DNA of 64,000 nucleotides. Source: an uncultured Clostridia bacterium (GTDB lineage: Bacteria; Bacillota; Clostridia; Christensenellales; UBA1242). The stretch lies in the NCBI GenBank assembly GCA_934793215.1, contig CAKVOP010000004.1, positions 9,058 to 73,057 of the forward strand. Direction: 5' to 3'. Below the pieces are notes generated by a model. The model was not told the DNA's origin. It saw only the letters and a list, made by a program, of their open reading frames with translations, and ran no database searches. The position numbers and the translations under genes were made by a program. Of this stretch, positions 41,050 to 50,245 are shown piece by piece (positions within the stretch are counted from its first letter, which is position 1; every line of letters starts with the position of its first letter).

Positions 41050-41078
41050 TTGCAAAAATTGTCTAAATAGAGTAAAAT
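41050..41078 (+). promoter_or_regulatory. Promoter of the giant repeat protein
   Basis: TTGCAA (41050-41055), 17-bp spacer, TAAAAT (41073-41078). Confidence 0.82.
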
Positions 41079-41107
41079 TAAATAAATAAAATAATTAAGG
41101 AGGCATT

Positions 41108-44100
41108 ATGACCGAGGAGGATAAAAATTGGAACAAAAAACAACCAGTTAAAAATACGCGTAGTAATGTTAAGAGAGAAGTGATAAAAGATGAGAATACG
41201 AAATTAGATACAAAGCATGCAGCAACTTCAAAATCTAAAAATAACGCACAAAACAAAACTATAAAAACAGGACAAACAGTGCACTCTCAAAGAATTAAAA
41301 GTGATAACGCGGAAGAAACTAAAAATAAGCTTTCAAGTGAGGGAACGACAACCTTGGAAACTGGCGTTTCGCTCAATGCGGGGCAAGAGGAAAATTTGAT
41401 AACAAACGAAAATCAAGACAATATGCTTGTAAGGCAGATGAAAAACACAACGCCAAATAAAAACAAAAAGAAAATTGGTCTAATTGCTGGTATTTGCACA
41501 GCCGTTGCATTTTTAGGTGTAGGTGGAGCGATTGCTGGTGCCGTGCTTGTCAAAGATAAACCTTATTCAATTTCAATAACAACTGAATTTCCAGATTCTG
41601 TTAGTGGCGAGGGTAGCAAATATAAAATTGGTGATATAGTCACTTTAAATGCTGAACCTGTTGTTGGTTATATTTTTAAAGGTTGGCAACTAAACGGCGA
41701 AATGAAGAGCGAGCAAATGGAATATTCTTTTAAACTTACAAAAGAACTCGCTGGCAACTGGGAAGCAGTATATCAAAAAGTTGACTACACTATTATAGCA
41801 AATGAGGGAATTGCAATAGTTGGTTCTCTTACGTGTGCGAACTATCAAGATGAAATCAAAATTTCTGTGGCGGAAAAGACTGGATATATATTAAATAAAG
41901 TTTATTATACGATAGATGAAGAAATCCAAAAACATATTTTAACCCGCGAAGAAAACGAAGCTTGGCAATACAAATTTATTATGCCAGCGGGCAATGTTAA
42001 AATATTTGCTGAATACTCTGCCATTGATTATGAAATAGTTAATTTATCACCTGACGACATACTTGACCTTCAACTATCTGCTACATATGAAGAAAATGTT
42101 TCTATTAGCGTAAAAGTGAAAACTGGTTATAAAGCAAAAGCGTATCTTGTTTACGACGTAAATGGACAGAGTGAAGAGTTTGAGATTGAACTTGATGAAA
42201 ACCTTTCAGGGACTTTTGTAATGCCTGCTTGTGATGTTTCTGTTGAGGCTAGATATACTGCCATTGATTACACAGTTACAAAGAGCGCTTCAACGAATGG
42301 AACTTTTAAACTTGAAAAAATAAAGGATAACATCGCAAGTGAAATCACCGCAAGTGACGACAATGTGAATGTTGAGTATAAACTTAAAATTAGTGACATT
42401 ACGCCCGATATAGGCTATGAATTAGATGAGATTTTCTATACATTAACAGATAGTGAGTTTCGCTATGCAATAACCTTGACAAATGGAGAGTATATCCTTC
42501 AAGGGCAAGCACAAAATATTGAAATACATGTTACCTTTAAGAAAATTGAGTATCAGCTTTCAAAGGGCCCTGTTACCAATGGTTCGTTTGACTTTATCAA
42601 GAATGGACAAAATGTAAGCGTCGCAAATTATGGAGATGAAATTACTATTTCTATTACTCCAGATATCGGTTATAAAATTCAAGAAGTTTTAATAAATGGA
42701 AGCAAATTAAATCAAATTAACGGGAAGTACTCATTTGTTATGCCAAGCCAAAATGTAGCTGTTGAGGTTCTGTTTGAAAAAACTGAATATTCCATTACTT
42801 CGGGCGAAGGAATAATAAATCTTTCTCCTTTAAGTGGTGCTAGTTACGGCGAAAAGGTTACATTTAATGTCGAGAATAAGATTGGAAAAGAAGTTTTCAA
42901 GGTGTACTATGTTGTCGCCGGAGATGAAACCCAATACACACCAGTTTTAGACGATGGCACATACTCATTCGATATGCCAAATGGAAATGTCCAAATCTTC
43001 GTTTTGTATTCAACAAAATTTTATACTATTGTCAACACTAACAGCAGTTTTATAGATGATTTGGCAGAGAGTGCAACATATGGAGAGACTGTTAGTTTTA
43101 CGGTTAAAGAGAGACAAGGTTATACATTAACCAATGTTTATTATATTAATAATGATACTAATGAAAAAGTAAATATAAGTGCGACAGAGAGTGGCTATGA
43201 ATTTGATATGCCGGCAGCGAATATATCGATTTATGCGACCTATACTGCCAAATCTTATAGCATAACTAATTCCAATAGTGAATTTATTAACGATTTAACG
43301 AATGCTGCTACATTTGGCGAAAGTGTAAGTTTTATCGTCCAGGATAGAGAAGGTTATACATTATTGGAAGTTTACTATGTTAATAGTGACACCAGTGAAA
43401 AAGTGAATATCGAAGGCATGGAAGGATTATATGGGTTTGATATGCCAGCATGCAATATAACCATATATGCAAACTATAGAGTAAATTTTTACAGCATTCA
43501 AACATCTAGTATCTATATAGATGATTTGGTAGACAGTGCTAGTTACGGCGAAAATGTTGTATTTACTGTTCAAAATAGAGTAGGGTATACTTTGACAAAA
43601 GTATATTACATTATTGATGGTAAAGCAGGTGAAAATGTTTTAAATTTTGTTGAGGGCAAATACTCATTTGACATGCCTGCGGGTAATGTAACCATTTATG
43701 CTGTTTATTCAATAAATACATATGGTATTAATACTTCCAGCACTTACATAGAAGAATTAGTGGATAGTGCGACATACGGCGAAGAAGTTTCTTTTACTGT
43801 TAGACAAAGAGAGGGATACACTTTAAGAAAGGTGTACTACAAGGTTGGCGACAACAATGATGAGCACATTATTTCACCTATTGACGGACAATATTCATTT
43901 AATATGCCTGCTGGGGATGTGGAAATATTTGCGATTTATGCAGTTAACTCTTACTCAATAACAAACAATGCCCCTGAAATTATTGCCGATCTATTTGATA
44001 GTGCGACTTATAAAGAAGTGGTTTCATTTACTGTCGAAGATAAAGTTGGATATAATCTTAAAGTGTATTTTAAAGTTGGGGGCGACAGCAAAGAAAATGT

Positions 44101-45943
44101 CATTGAAGGCGTTGATGGAACTTACGAATTTGTTATGCCTGCACAAGATGTAAGTGTTTATGCAGAATATGAGGTGATTGTTTATAGTGTATCAAAGGCA
44201 AACACTGAACATGGTAGTTTTGAGATTTTAAATGGTGCTTTACAAGTTTCTAGTGCGACTGTCGAAGATGCGTTGACTATCGCAAATATAAATGCAGAAA
44301 CTGGCTATGAAGTCGACGAAGCGTATTATTTATTAAATGGGAATAAGACGATTATAAATTTGCAGGAATCCTCTACTTTTAACATGCCTGCGGGAGATAT
44401 AGAAATTTTTGTTACTTTTAAATTGGTGGATTATACCTTCACTGTTAGTGAGTATGGTGGCGTGGTTAATATGTCTTGTCAAAAAGCGAACTATAAAGAT
44501 GGGGTTTCTTTAACACTTACTGCTGAAAGTGATTCCCTTGAAAAATATTATAATTTAATGGTAACTACTGCAAGTGGAAGAAATATTGAGACAACCACCA
44601 GTGATGGAGTAGTTTCCTTTGAAATGCCTGCAGAAAATGTGAAAATCAATCTTGAATACTATAAGCGGGTTTATGCTTATGGTACGGGGGCAATATGCCG
44701 TGATGGGAACAATGAGTTAAGACCGGGTAAAAATATTACTATTTCTTACACAAATCAAACTAACCATACATTTATTGGTTGGGCAGCAGGAAGTGAAAAT
44801 GGCTCGATAATAGCGCAATCGACATCATTTACTTCAAGTTATGACGATGGATTAAGAGTAAACAAATTCTATGCTTTAAGTTGTTTAACAGCAAGCATAG
44901 TCGCGGGAGTCGAGATTGACGGGCTTCAATATACAATTTATCCAGGGACAAGTCGTGCTGCTGTAACTGGTCTTGCAACCGACAACGCTGGTGCGACTGG
45001 CATAGAAATTCCTGAAAGTATAAATTATAATGGGGAAACTTATTATGTTTTCAAGGTGGAAAACAATGCATTTCAAGGAAAAACTTCAATGCGAAATATC
45101 AAATTCCCAACAGGAAAACAATTTTCTATAATAGGCGAATATGCTTTCAGCGAGTCTGGTATCGCAAGTGCTGATTTGTCTTACGGGGTAACGGCGATAG
45201 GCAAGTATGCTTTTTATAAGTGTGCAAATTTAATTTCTGTGGATTTAAGTAAAATTCAATATAAATTTACGATTAATGAATATTTATTGGCGAATTCAAC
45301 AAACTTAACGACGATTAAACTCCCTTATCTTATCTCCACAATTTCTTCAAGGGCGTTCGAAAATTGCACCTCTTTTAAGGGGAATGTCACAAATGAAAAC
45401 GGAGATGTGGTGTTAGATTTGAGAGGATATAAATTATTAACTACTATCGCTGGACAAGTATTTAATGGCTGTTCTCAAATTACAGAGGTTTATTTCCCAC
45501 TTCAAAACTGCTCGCTTGGAGATCAAGTGATGGCAGCATGTACATCTTTGGTTAAAATAGACTATGGTGCTTGTACCGCCAATCAAAGAGGTCTTTCTTC
45601 TGTTAGAGATGATGTTTCAAATGGTAAGACTGTTAATGTTTATATCAGGGAATCTTCTCCTGCAATAAATAATGCTGCATTTAATGGTGCTTATATCACT
45701 AATCTCTACATTGAAAGCACTGCGGTTTATGCTCAAATAACATCGGCTAGTTCACTTTTTTCAACGGGCTGGAATACGTCTGGAAGAATCACAAATATCT
45801 TTATTAGAAGCGACATTGTTGATGCAGACACGACAGATGCCGGCGCAACATTTGGGAATAATTACCTCAACGACTCGACTGTTTTCAATATTGAAAGAGT
45901 AGAGGTTGATGGGGTAGAATTTGTAAAATATACAAAAATTTAG
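41108..45943 (+). CDS. Giant type II membrane protein: 13-14 divergent InlB B-repeats and BspA-like leucine-rich repeats
   Basis: 1611 residues, AAGGAGG site. A Lys/Asn-rich cytosolic region (1-120) precedes one transmembrane helix (about 122-147, KKIGLIAGICTAVAFLGVG), so the N-terminus stays inside. Then 13-14 repeats of about 75-80 residues fit Y-I-N ... ATYGE-VSFTV ... GYTL-KVYY ... FDMPAGNV-IYA-Y (divergent InlB B-repeat type); repeats 7-11 are the most alike. A C-terminal block of LRR_5 repeats (about 1295-1590, for example VENNAFQGKTSMRNI, GEYAFSESGIASADLS) resembles BspA adhesins. Adhesion or ligand capture is inferred. The cytosolic region might link to the cell interior. Confidence 0.88.
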   Translation: MTEEDKNWNKKQPVKNTRSNVKREVIKDENTKLDTKHAATSKSKNNAQNKTIKTGQTVHSQRIKSDNAEETKNKLSSEGTTTLETGVSLNAGQEENLITNENQDNMLVRQMKNTTPNKNKKKIGLIAGICTAVAFLGVGGAIAGAVLVKDKPYSISITTEFPDSVSGEGSKYKIGDIVTLNAEPVVGYIFKGWQLNGEMKSEQMEYSFKLTKELAGNWEAVYQKVDYTIIANEGIAIVGSLTCANYQDEIKISVAEKTGYILNKVYYTIDEEIQKHILTREENEAWQYKFIMPAGNVKIFAEYSAIDYEIVNLSPDDILDLQLSATYEENVSISVKVKTGYKAKAYLVYDVNGQSEEFEIELDENLSGTFVMPACDVSVEARYTAIDYTVTKSASTNGTFKLEKIKDNIASEITASDDNVNVEYKLKISDITPDIGYELDEIFYTLTDSEFRYAITLTNGEYILQGQAQNIEIHVTFKKIEYQLSKGPVTNGSFDFIKNGQNVSVANYGDEITISITPDIGYKIQEVLINGSKLNQINGKYSFVMPSQNVAVEVLFEKTEYSITSGEGIINLSPLSGASYGEKVTFNVENKIGKEVFKVYYVVAGDETQYTPVLDDGTYSFDMPNGNVQIFVLYSTKFYTIVNTNSSFIDDLAESATYGETVSFTVKERQGYTLTNVYYINNDTNEKVNISATESGYEFDMPAANISIYATYTAKSYSITNSNSEFINDLTNAATFGESVSFIVQDREGYTLLEVYYVNSDTSEKVNIEGMEGLYGFDMPACNITIYANYRVNFYSIQTSSIYIDDLVDSASYGENVVFTVQNRVGYTLTKVYYIIDGKAGENVLNFVEGKYSFDMPAGNVTIYAVYSINTYGINTSSTYIEELVDSATYGEEVSFTVRQREGYTLRKVYYKVGDNNDEHIISPIDGQYSFNMPAGDVEIFAIYAVNSYSITNNAPEIIADLFDSATYKEVVSFTVEDKVGYNLKVYFKVGGDSKENVIEGVDGTYEFVMPAQDVSVYAEYEVIVYSVSKANTEHGSFEILNGALQVSSATVEDALTIANINAETGYEVDEAYYLLNGNKTIINLQESSTFNMPAGDIEIFVTFKLVDYTFTVSEYGGVVNMSCQKANYKDGVSLTLTAESDSLEKYYNLMVTTASGRNIETTTSDGVVSFEMPAENVKINLEYYKRVYAYGTGAICRDGNNELRPGKNITISYTNQTNHTFIGWAAGSENGSIIAQSTSFTSSYDDGLRVNKFYALSCLTASIVAGVEIDGLQYTIYPGTSRAAVTGLATDNAGATGIEIPESINYNGETYYVFKVENNAFQGKTSMRNIKFPTGKQFSIIGEYAFSESGIASADLSYGVTAIGKYAFYKCANLISVDLSKIQYKFTINEYLLANSTNLTTIKLPYLISTISSRAFENCTSFKGNVTNENGDVVLDLRGYKLLTTIAGQVFNGCSQITEVYFPLQNCSLGDQVMAACTSLVKIDYGACTANQRGLSSVRDDVSNGKTVNVYIRESSPAINNAAFNGAYITNLYIESTAVYAQITSASSLFSTGWNTSGRITNIFIRSDIVDADTTDAGATFGNNYLNDSTVFNIERVEVDGVEFVKYTKI

Positions 45944-46030
45944 AGAATTTGCTTAAAAATTTAAAAAATAGATTTATTTTATTCAAAATAACTAAAAAGG
46001 TATTTGTTAAAATGTAAATCAAATAAAATA

Positions 46031-46061
46031 AAAAAGACTGGCATGGCGTCGGTCTTTTTTT
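46031..46061 (+). terminator. Terminator of the giant repeat protein
   Basis: AAAAAGACTG (46031-46040) pairs with CGGTCTTTTT (one G-T pair), then further T. Confidence 0.88.
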
Positions 46062-46224
46062 GATGCGATAGTGAAAACTGGGTGTTTTTGTTAAGAGCAT
46101 GGTGGGAAAAATTACTGGTGGAGTGCGAGTAAATTGGGAATAGAATTGGTAAATCATTAAAAATTTTTTAGGTTAAATGTTGTGTCGTTATTTTAGCCTT
46201 GGTGTATTAAAAATATAATTTAAA

Positions 46225-46253
46225 TTAACAACCTGCAAAATATTCAATATAAT
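46225..46253 (+). promoter_or_regulatory. Promoter of a 42-residue gene
   Basis: TTAACA (46225-46230), 17-bp spacer, TATAAT (46248-46253). Confidence 0.8.
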
Positions 46254-46277
46254 GTTTTAGAGGGGAAAGGAGGGGGT

Positions 46278-46406
46278 ATGCCTTGTAACTTAAATTTTAA
46301 TCAATGCAATTTTGGATTATACTATCCACGTCCAATTTTTAATTGTGCCAATAGGGTTTTAGGATTATTAAATCAAAGCGGGACAGTGGTGGTAAATCCC
46401 ACTTAA
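46278..46406 (+). CDS. Small Cys/Asn-containing protein, possibly a truncated spore-surface gene
   Basis: 42 codons with a very strong AAAGGAGGGGG site: MPCNLNFNQCNFGLYYPRP, continuing NCANRVLGLLNQSG to VVVNPT. Three cysteines and Asn richness recall small spore-coat-like proteins of Clostridia, but no family is recognised. A further 22-codon frame (46437-46505, MGINNGHNLLAIEV) lies downstream, so it could be the head of a broken larger gene. Promoter and binding site are both near ideal, supporting expression. The remainder of 46407-46649 shows only weak hairpins. Confidence 0.55.
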   Translation: MPCNLNFNQCNFGLYYPRPIFNCANRVLGLLNQSGTVVVNPT

Positions 46407-46649
46407 ATTATAAGTGAAAAGATTAATTCTTATAAGATGGGGATAAATAATGGGCACAACTTGTTGGCAATCGAAGTGGCGATTTGGGTTTTTGTGGCTA
46501 AATGATTAAACGAGAAAATATTACAAATAATTAGGAAATATCATGTTTTTAACGGCAAACATCGTGTTTAACATGAATTTTGTCGTTTTTTGTTTAAATT
46601 AAGGATAAGATAAAAAGGTGAAATTTTCGATAATTTTTTTTAAAAATGC

Positions 46650-46679
46650 TTGTAGTTTTTAAAATTTTTAGTATATACT
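46650..46679 (+). promoter_or_regulatory. Promoter of the 46699-recO operon
   Basis: TTGTAG (46650-46655), 18-bp spacer, TATACT (46674-46679), then AGAGGAGG. Confidence 0.7.
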
Positions 46680-46698
46680 ACTTGTAAGAGGAGGACTT

Positions 46699-46965
46699 AT
46701 GCAAGGAAGTATCACTTTTGAAGATGTTAAGAACGCGTTTTGGGATTGGCAATGCTGGTGGATTGTGGCAAAGTCCACCGGTGAAATAGAGGATATGAGA
46801 GCTGTAACGCTTGCAGGACTTAATTACACTGCAATTTGTGAAAAATTTATTGCGCAACATAAAGGAATGAGTTTAGATGAAAGGCAAATGTTTGAGTCTT
46901 TCATTGTAAAATATAAAGAGCTGGCCCGTGAAGAAGACGGAGAAGAGGTCGAGGCTGAAATATAA
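46699..46965 (+). CDS. Small protein of unknown function, co-transcribed with recO
   Basis: 88 residues, AGAGGAGG site. Trp-rich N-terminal half (VKNAFWDWQCWWIVAK), acidic C-terminus, no signal. It ends 2 bp before recO, so translation is likely coupled. I do not recognise the family; the position suggests it is made together with the recombination protein, but that gives no mechanism. Confidence 0.75.
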   Translation: MQGSITFEDVKNAFWDWQCWWIVAKSTGEIEDMRAVTLAGLNYTAICEKFIAQHKGMSLDERQMFESFIVKYKELAREEDGEEVEAEI

Positions 46966-46967
46966 AA

Positions 46968-47675
46968 ATGGCTAGTATAAAAGTTAGAGGTATTGTCCTC
47001 GGCGGAACAAACTATAAAGAAAAAGACAAATTAATAAAACTTTACACTCTCGAAAGAGGAAAGATGACTGTCACGATGCGTGGCGTGCGTGGAGATAAAG
47101 CAAAATTAAAGGTTGCGAAAGAAATCTTTTGTTTTGGTGAATACATAATTGAAGAGGGCAAGACAAATATAGTCACTGCCGTTGACGTGATAGATAGTTT
47201 TTATACACTTTCAAAAGATATTGTTAAATATTATGAAGCGTGTGCAATTTTAGATATTGTGGACAAGTTTTCAACCGAATCTAATCCTCGTCTTTTTGTA
47301 GAGGTTGTAAGGGCGATGAAGTCGCTTGCATATGATAATTTGCCAAAATATTATGTAATTGACAAGTTTTTGCTTGATTTTTTAAACAATATGGGATATT
47401 TTTTCATGACGGACAAATGTTCGTCCTGTGGAGCAACTCTTTCTGGAAGATATTTAAATCTTGATTTTGGAGAGATTGTATGTCCGGCTTGTAAAACGGC
47501 TACTTGTATTCCAATAAGTGAAACCTGTTATGGAGTGTTTAGACTTTTAAGTCAAACAGAGTATGAAAAACTTGGTTCGGTGAAGTTTGGTGGTATGGGA
47601 GAGGCTCAAGCTTTTAATGTTCTTGCAAAAGATTACGAGTGGAGAACCGGTTATCAAGTTTTAAACATAATTTAA
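46968..47675 (+). CDS. recO: DNA repair protein RecO
   Basis: 235 residues, usual length. RecO loads RecA onto SSB-coated single-stranded DNA with RecR. N-terminal OB fold begins KVRGIVLGGTNYKEKDKLIKLYT; the helical domain carries a zinc site CSSCG ... CPACK (about residues 146-170). Starts immediately behind the 88-residue gene without a strong site of its own, consistent with coupling. Ends at a terminator. Confidence 0.95.
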   Translation: MASIKVRGIVLGGTNYKEKDKLIKLYTLERGKMTVTMRGVRGDKAKLKVAKEIFCFGEYIIEEGKTNIVTAVDVIDSFYTLSKDIVKYYEACAILDIVDKFSTESNPRLFVEVVRAMKSLAYDNLPKYYVIDKFLLDFLNNMGYFFMTDKCSSCGATLSGRYLNLDFGEIVCPACKTATCIPISETCYGVFRLLSQTEYEKLGSVKFGGMGEAQAFNVLAKDYEWRTGYQVLNII

Positions 47676-47686
47676 CAAAAATAGTG

Positions 47687-47714
47687 AAAAAACGAGAAAT
47701 AATCTCGTTTTTTT
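47687..47714 (+). terminator. recO terminator
   Basis: ACGAGA-aataa-TCTCGT with A tract before and TTTTTTT after. Confidence 0.9.
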
Positions 47715-48080
47715 GTGTTTTTAAGCGTATTTACGGTAAAATTCCTTATTTTCCCTCTTTTTATGTATGCTTATTTGCCTAAAATTATTTTTTTTGTTAT
47801 TTAAACTCAATAATGTTAAATTAATAAAAAAGACCTAGAAATTTGGAGTTGTGCACTTTGATGGTGCATTATTCAAAATGGATTAAAGAAGTAAAGATAA
47901 ACCTTAAATTGATAGATGCATGGGGTTTGGTGGTGGGCATCTTTGAAAGTGCTATTATATAAATAAATAAATATACTGCAAACTTGAATCAATATATAAA
48001 GGTGGCATTTAATGTTTCGCGTGGTTTACTATAAGAGGGGTAAGGGCTTAAAAAAAGATTAAAAAAGTTTCCTAAAAGCC
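47715..48080. other. Gene-poor AT-rich gap before the S10 operon
   Basis: No convincing gene. It holds two small hairpins (TGCAC-tttgatg-GTGCA near 47865 and a GATGC/GCATC pair near 47920-47942) and a 16-codon frame at 48012 with AAGGTGG ahead of it that I do not accept as a gene. Confidence 0.5.
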
Positions 48081-48109
48081 TTGACATATTTTGCGAATTT
48101 TGTTATCAT
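48081..48109 (+). promoter_or_regulatory. Main promoter of the S10-spc-alpha operon
   Basis: TTGACA (48081-48086), 17-bp spacer, extended -10 TGT-TATCAT (48104-48109). Confidence 0.9.
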
Positions 48110-48115
48110 AGTATC

Positions 48116-48328
48116 GCTGTGAATAATGGGTTGAAACATAAGGTTACTTTGATTACCGGCAATCAAAGAGAATTTATGTGGACAAGTTCGTGGCAAAGAC
48201 CGCGAGCGACTAACCAATAAATCACATTTTTTAATGCTCCACAGCATGACACACTAGGGCGAGTGTTCCGTGTGTTAGAGCAAAATGTCGATAGGTTAGA
48301 ATTGCTATTACAGGAGGTATGTTAATTA
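48116..48328 (+). promoter_or_regulatory. Structured 5' leader of the ribosomal operon
   Basis: About 210 nt with three hairpins: CTTTGATT-accggc-AATCAAAG nested within ACATAA/TTATGT; GTTCGTGG-caaaga-CCGCGAGC; and ACACAC/GTGTGT inside GCTC/GAGC (about 48236-48282). No hairpin is followed by a T run, so translational autoregulation by a ribosomal protein is more likely than attenuation. Not a leader class that I can name. Confidence 0.6.
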
Positions 48329-48637
48329 ATGGCAACACAAGTTATTAGAATTAAATTGAAGGCCTTTGAACACAGCCTTATTGATGAAGCTTGCAGAAGA
48401 ATCATTGATACTGCTGAAAAGTTCGGTGCTAAGGTCGCTGGCCCAATTCCACTTCCAACAGACAGAGAAGTGGTAACCGTTATCCGTTCACCACACAAAT
48501 ACAAAGATAGTCGTGAACAATTCGAGTCAAGAACTCACAAAAGACTAATTGATATCTACTCACCATCTGCAAAGGCTGTTGACGCTCTTATGAAGATCGA
48601 CTTGCCAGCAGGCGTTGATATCAAGATTAAACTATAA
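48329..48637 (+). CDS. rpsJ: Ribosomal protein uS10
   Basis: 102 residues, first gene of the operon; small-subunit head protein that also acts in NusG/NusB antitermination. Motifs GPIPLPTDREVVTV and THKRLIDIYSP are characteristic. The GGAGG lies 12 nt upstream, slightly far, with an out-of-frame ATG between them at 48318. Confidence 0.97.
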   Translation: MATQVIRIKLKAFEHSLIDEACRRIIDTAEKFGAKVAGPIPLPTDREVVTVIRSPHKYKDSREQFESRTHKRLIDIYSPSAKAVDALMKIDLPAGVDIKIKL

Positions 48638-48655
48638 TAGGAGGAAGACATAACA

Positions 48656-49291
48656 ATGAAAAAAGCAATTATTGGCAAAAAACTTGGAATGACACAAGTC
48701 TTCACTCCAGATGGCGTGGTTATCCCAGTTACAGTTGTTGAGGCAGGTCCATGCCCAGTTGTTCAAATCAAAAACAACGATAAAGATGGATATGAAGCAG
48801 TTGTTGTTGCATTCGACAAGCAAAAGGCTCAAAGAGTAAACAAGCCTATGACAGGTGCTTTCAAAAAAGCCGGTATTGATACTTACAGAATTTTGAAAGA
48901 ACTTAAATTTGACAATGCAAACGAATATACTCTTGGTCAAGAAGTTAAAGCAGACATCTTTGCCGAGGGAGACAAAGTAGACGTTACAGGAACTACTCGT
49001 GGTCGTGGCTTCACTGGTGTTATCCAAAGATGGAATCAACACAGACTTAAAATGACTCATGGTGTTGGACCTGTTCATAGAGAAGTCGGCTCTATGGGTG
49101 CAAACTCAACTCCATCAAGAGTTTTCAAAAACAAGCATATGCCTGGACACTACGGAGTTGAAAGAGTTACTGTTCAAAACCTTGAAATTGTTAAGGTTGA
49201 CAGTGAAAGAAACATTCTTCTCGTTAAAGGTTGCATTCCTGGACCTAAAGGTGCAGTTGTAACTATTCGTGAAGCAGTTAAAGGCAATTAA
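48656..49291 (+). CDS. rplC: Ribosomal protein uL3
   Basis: 211 residues; binds near the 3' end of 23S rRNA and approaches the peptidyl transferase centre. Starts IIGKKLGMTQVF; the central loop TRGRGFTGVIQRW and the HGVGPVHREVGSMGANSTPSRVF region are conserved. Spacing from rpsJ 18 bp; AGGAGG site. Confidence 0.97.
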   Translation: MKKAIIGKKLGMTQVFTPDGVVIPVTVVEAGPCPVVQIKNNDKDGYEAVVVAFDKQKAQRVNKPMTGAFKKAGIDTYRILKELKFDNANEYTLGQEVKADIFAEGDKVDVTGTTRGRGFTGVIQRWNQHRLKMTHGVGPVHREVGSMGANSTPSRVFKNKHMPGHYGVERVTVQNLEIVKVDSERNILLVKGCIPGPKGAVVTIREAVKGN

Positions 49292-49302
49292 AGGAGACTA
49301 AA

Positions 49303-49929
49303 ATGGCAAAAGTTAAAGTTTTTAATATGCAAGCCCAAGAGGTTGGACAGATTGACCTTGCTGACGAACTCTTTGGGGTTGATTACAACGAAGCCCTCAT
49401 TCATGAGGTTGTAGTTGCTTACAACGCTAACCAAAGACAAGGCACTAAATCTGCTCTCACAAGAAGCGAAGTAAGAGGTCACGCTAAAAAACCATGGCGT
49501 CAAAAAGGGACTGGTAGAGCTAGACAAGGTTCTACAAAAGGTCCACAATGGACAGGGGGCGGAGTTGTATTTGCTCCAAAGCCAAGAGATTTCTCTAAAA
49601 AGGTTAACAAACAAAAGAAGAGATATGCTCTTTTAAGTGCATTAAGCACAAAACTCGCTCAAAACGAACTTGTTGTTGTTGACAAATTCGCTTTTGAAAA
49701 TCCTAAAACAAAAGAGGCTAAAGCATTTGTTGATGCTTTCAAATTCCAAGGTTCTGTTTTAGTTGTTAATGGAGAAAACGATAAAAACGCTCTTCTTGCA
49801 ACTGCAAACCTTCCATGCCTCGACATCGAAACTGTTGATTCTTTGAATGCTTATGAAGTTGTTGCAAACAGAAATATCGTTCTTACTGAATCTGCAATCA
49901 AATCTATTGAGGAGGCATACGCAGAATAA
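49303..49929 (+). CDS. rplD: Ribosomal protein uL4
   Basis: 208 residues. The exit-tunnel loop is recognisable in RSEVRGHAKKPWRQKGTGRAR and GPQWTGGGVVFAPKPRDF. In many bacteria L4 represses its own S10 operon, making it a candidate ligand for the leader here (inference). The stop overlaps the rplW start by one base. Confidence 0.96.
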   Translation: MAKVKVFNMQAQEVGQIDLADELFGVDYNEALIHEVVVAYNANQRQGTKSALTRSEVRGHAKKPWRQKGTGRARQGSTKGPQWTGGGVVFAPKPRDFSKKVNKQKKRYALLSALSTKLAQNELVVVDKFAFENPKTKEAKAFVDAFKFQGSVLVVNGENDKNALLATANLPCLDIETVDSLNAYEVVANRNIVLTESAIKSIEEAYAE

Positions 49930-50231
49930 TGGAAGCACAAAAAATCATTATAAGACCACTTCTCACTGAGAAAAGTTATGCTGGAATTCAAAACAAAACT
50001 TACACATTTGTTGTAGCAAAGAATGCTGGCAAAATCGAAATTAAAAAAGCCGTTGAAGAACTTTTTGGAGTTCAAGTGGCAAAAGTTAACACAATCACTG
50101 TTAAGGGACACAAAAAGTCTCAAAACACCAAGGCTGGAAGAACAGTTGGAAAAACAAGCGACTTTAAAAAAGCTATTGTTACTCTTACTGATGCGTCAAA
50201 ATCAATCGCATTCTTCGACAGTTTATCTTAA
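49929..50231 (+). CDS. rplW: Ribosomal protein uL23
   Basis: 100 residues at the tunnel exit, docking site for trigger factor and SRP. RPLLTEKSY near the start and the KVNTITVKGHKK loop identify it. Coupled to rplD through a TAATG overlap. Confidence 0.96.
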   Translation: MEAQKIIIRPLLTEKSYAGIQNKTYTFVVAKNAGKIEIKKAVEELFGVQVAKVNTITVKGHKKSQNTKAGRTVGKTSDFKKAIVTLTDASKSIAFFDSLS

Positions 50232-50245
50232 TAGGGAGGTAAATA

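Noticed and set aside
48012..48062. 16-codon frame with AAGGTGG site before the S10 promoter
   Set aside because: No promoter, no recognisable sequence, and it ends next to the operon promoter; probably chance.
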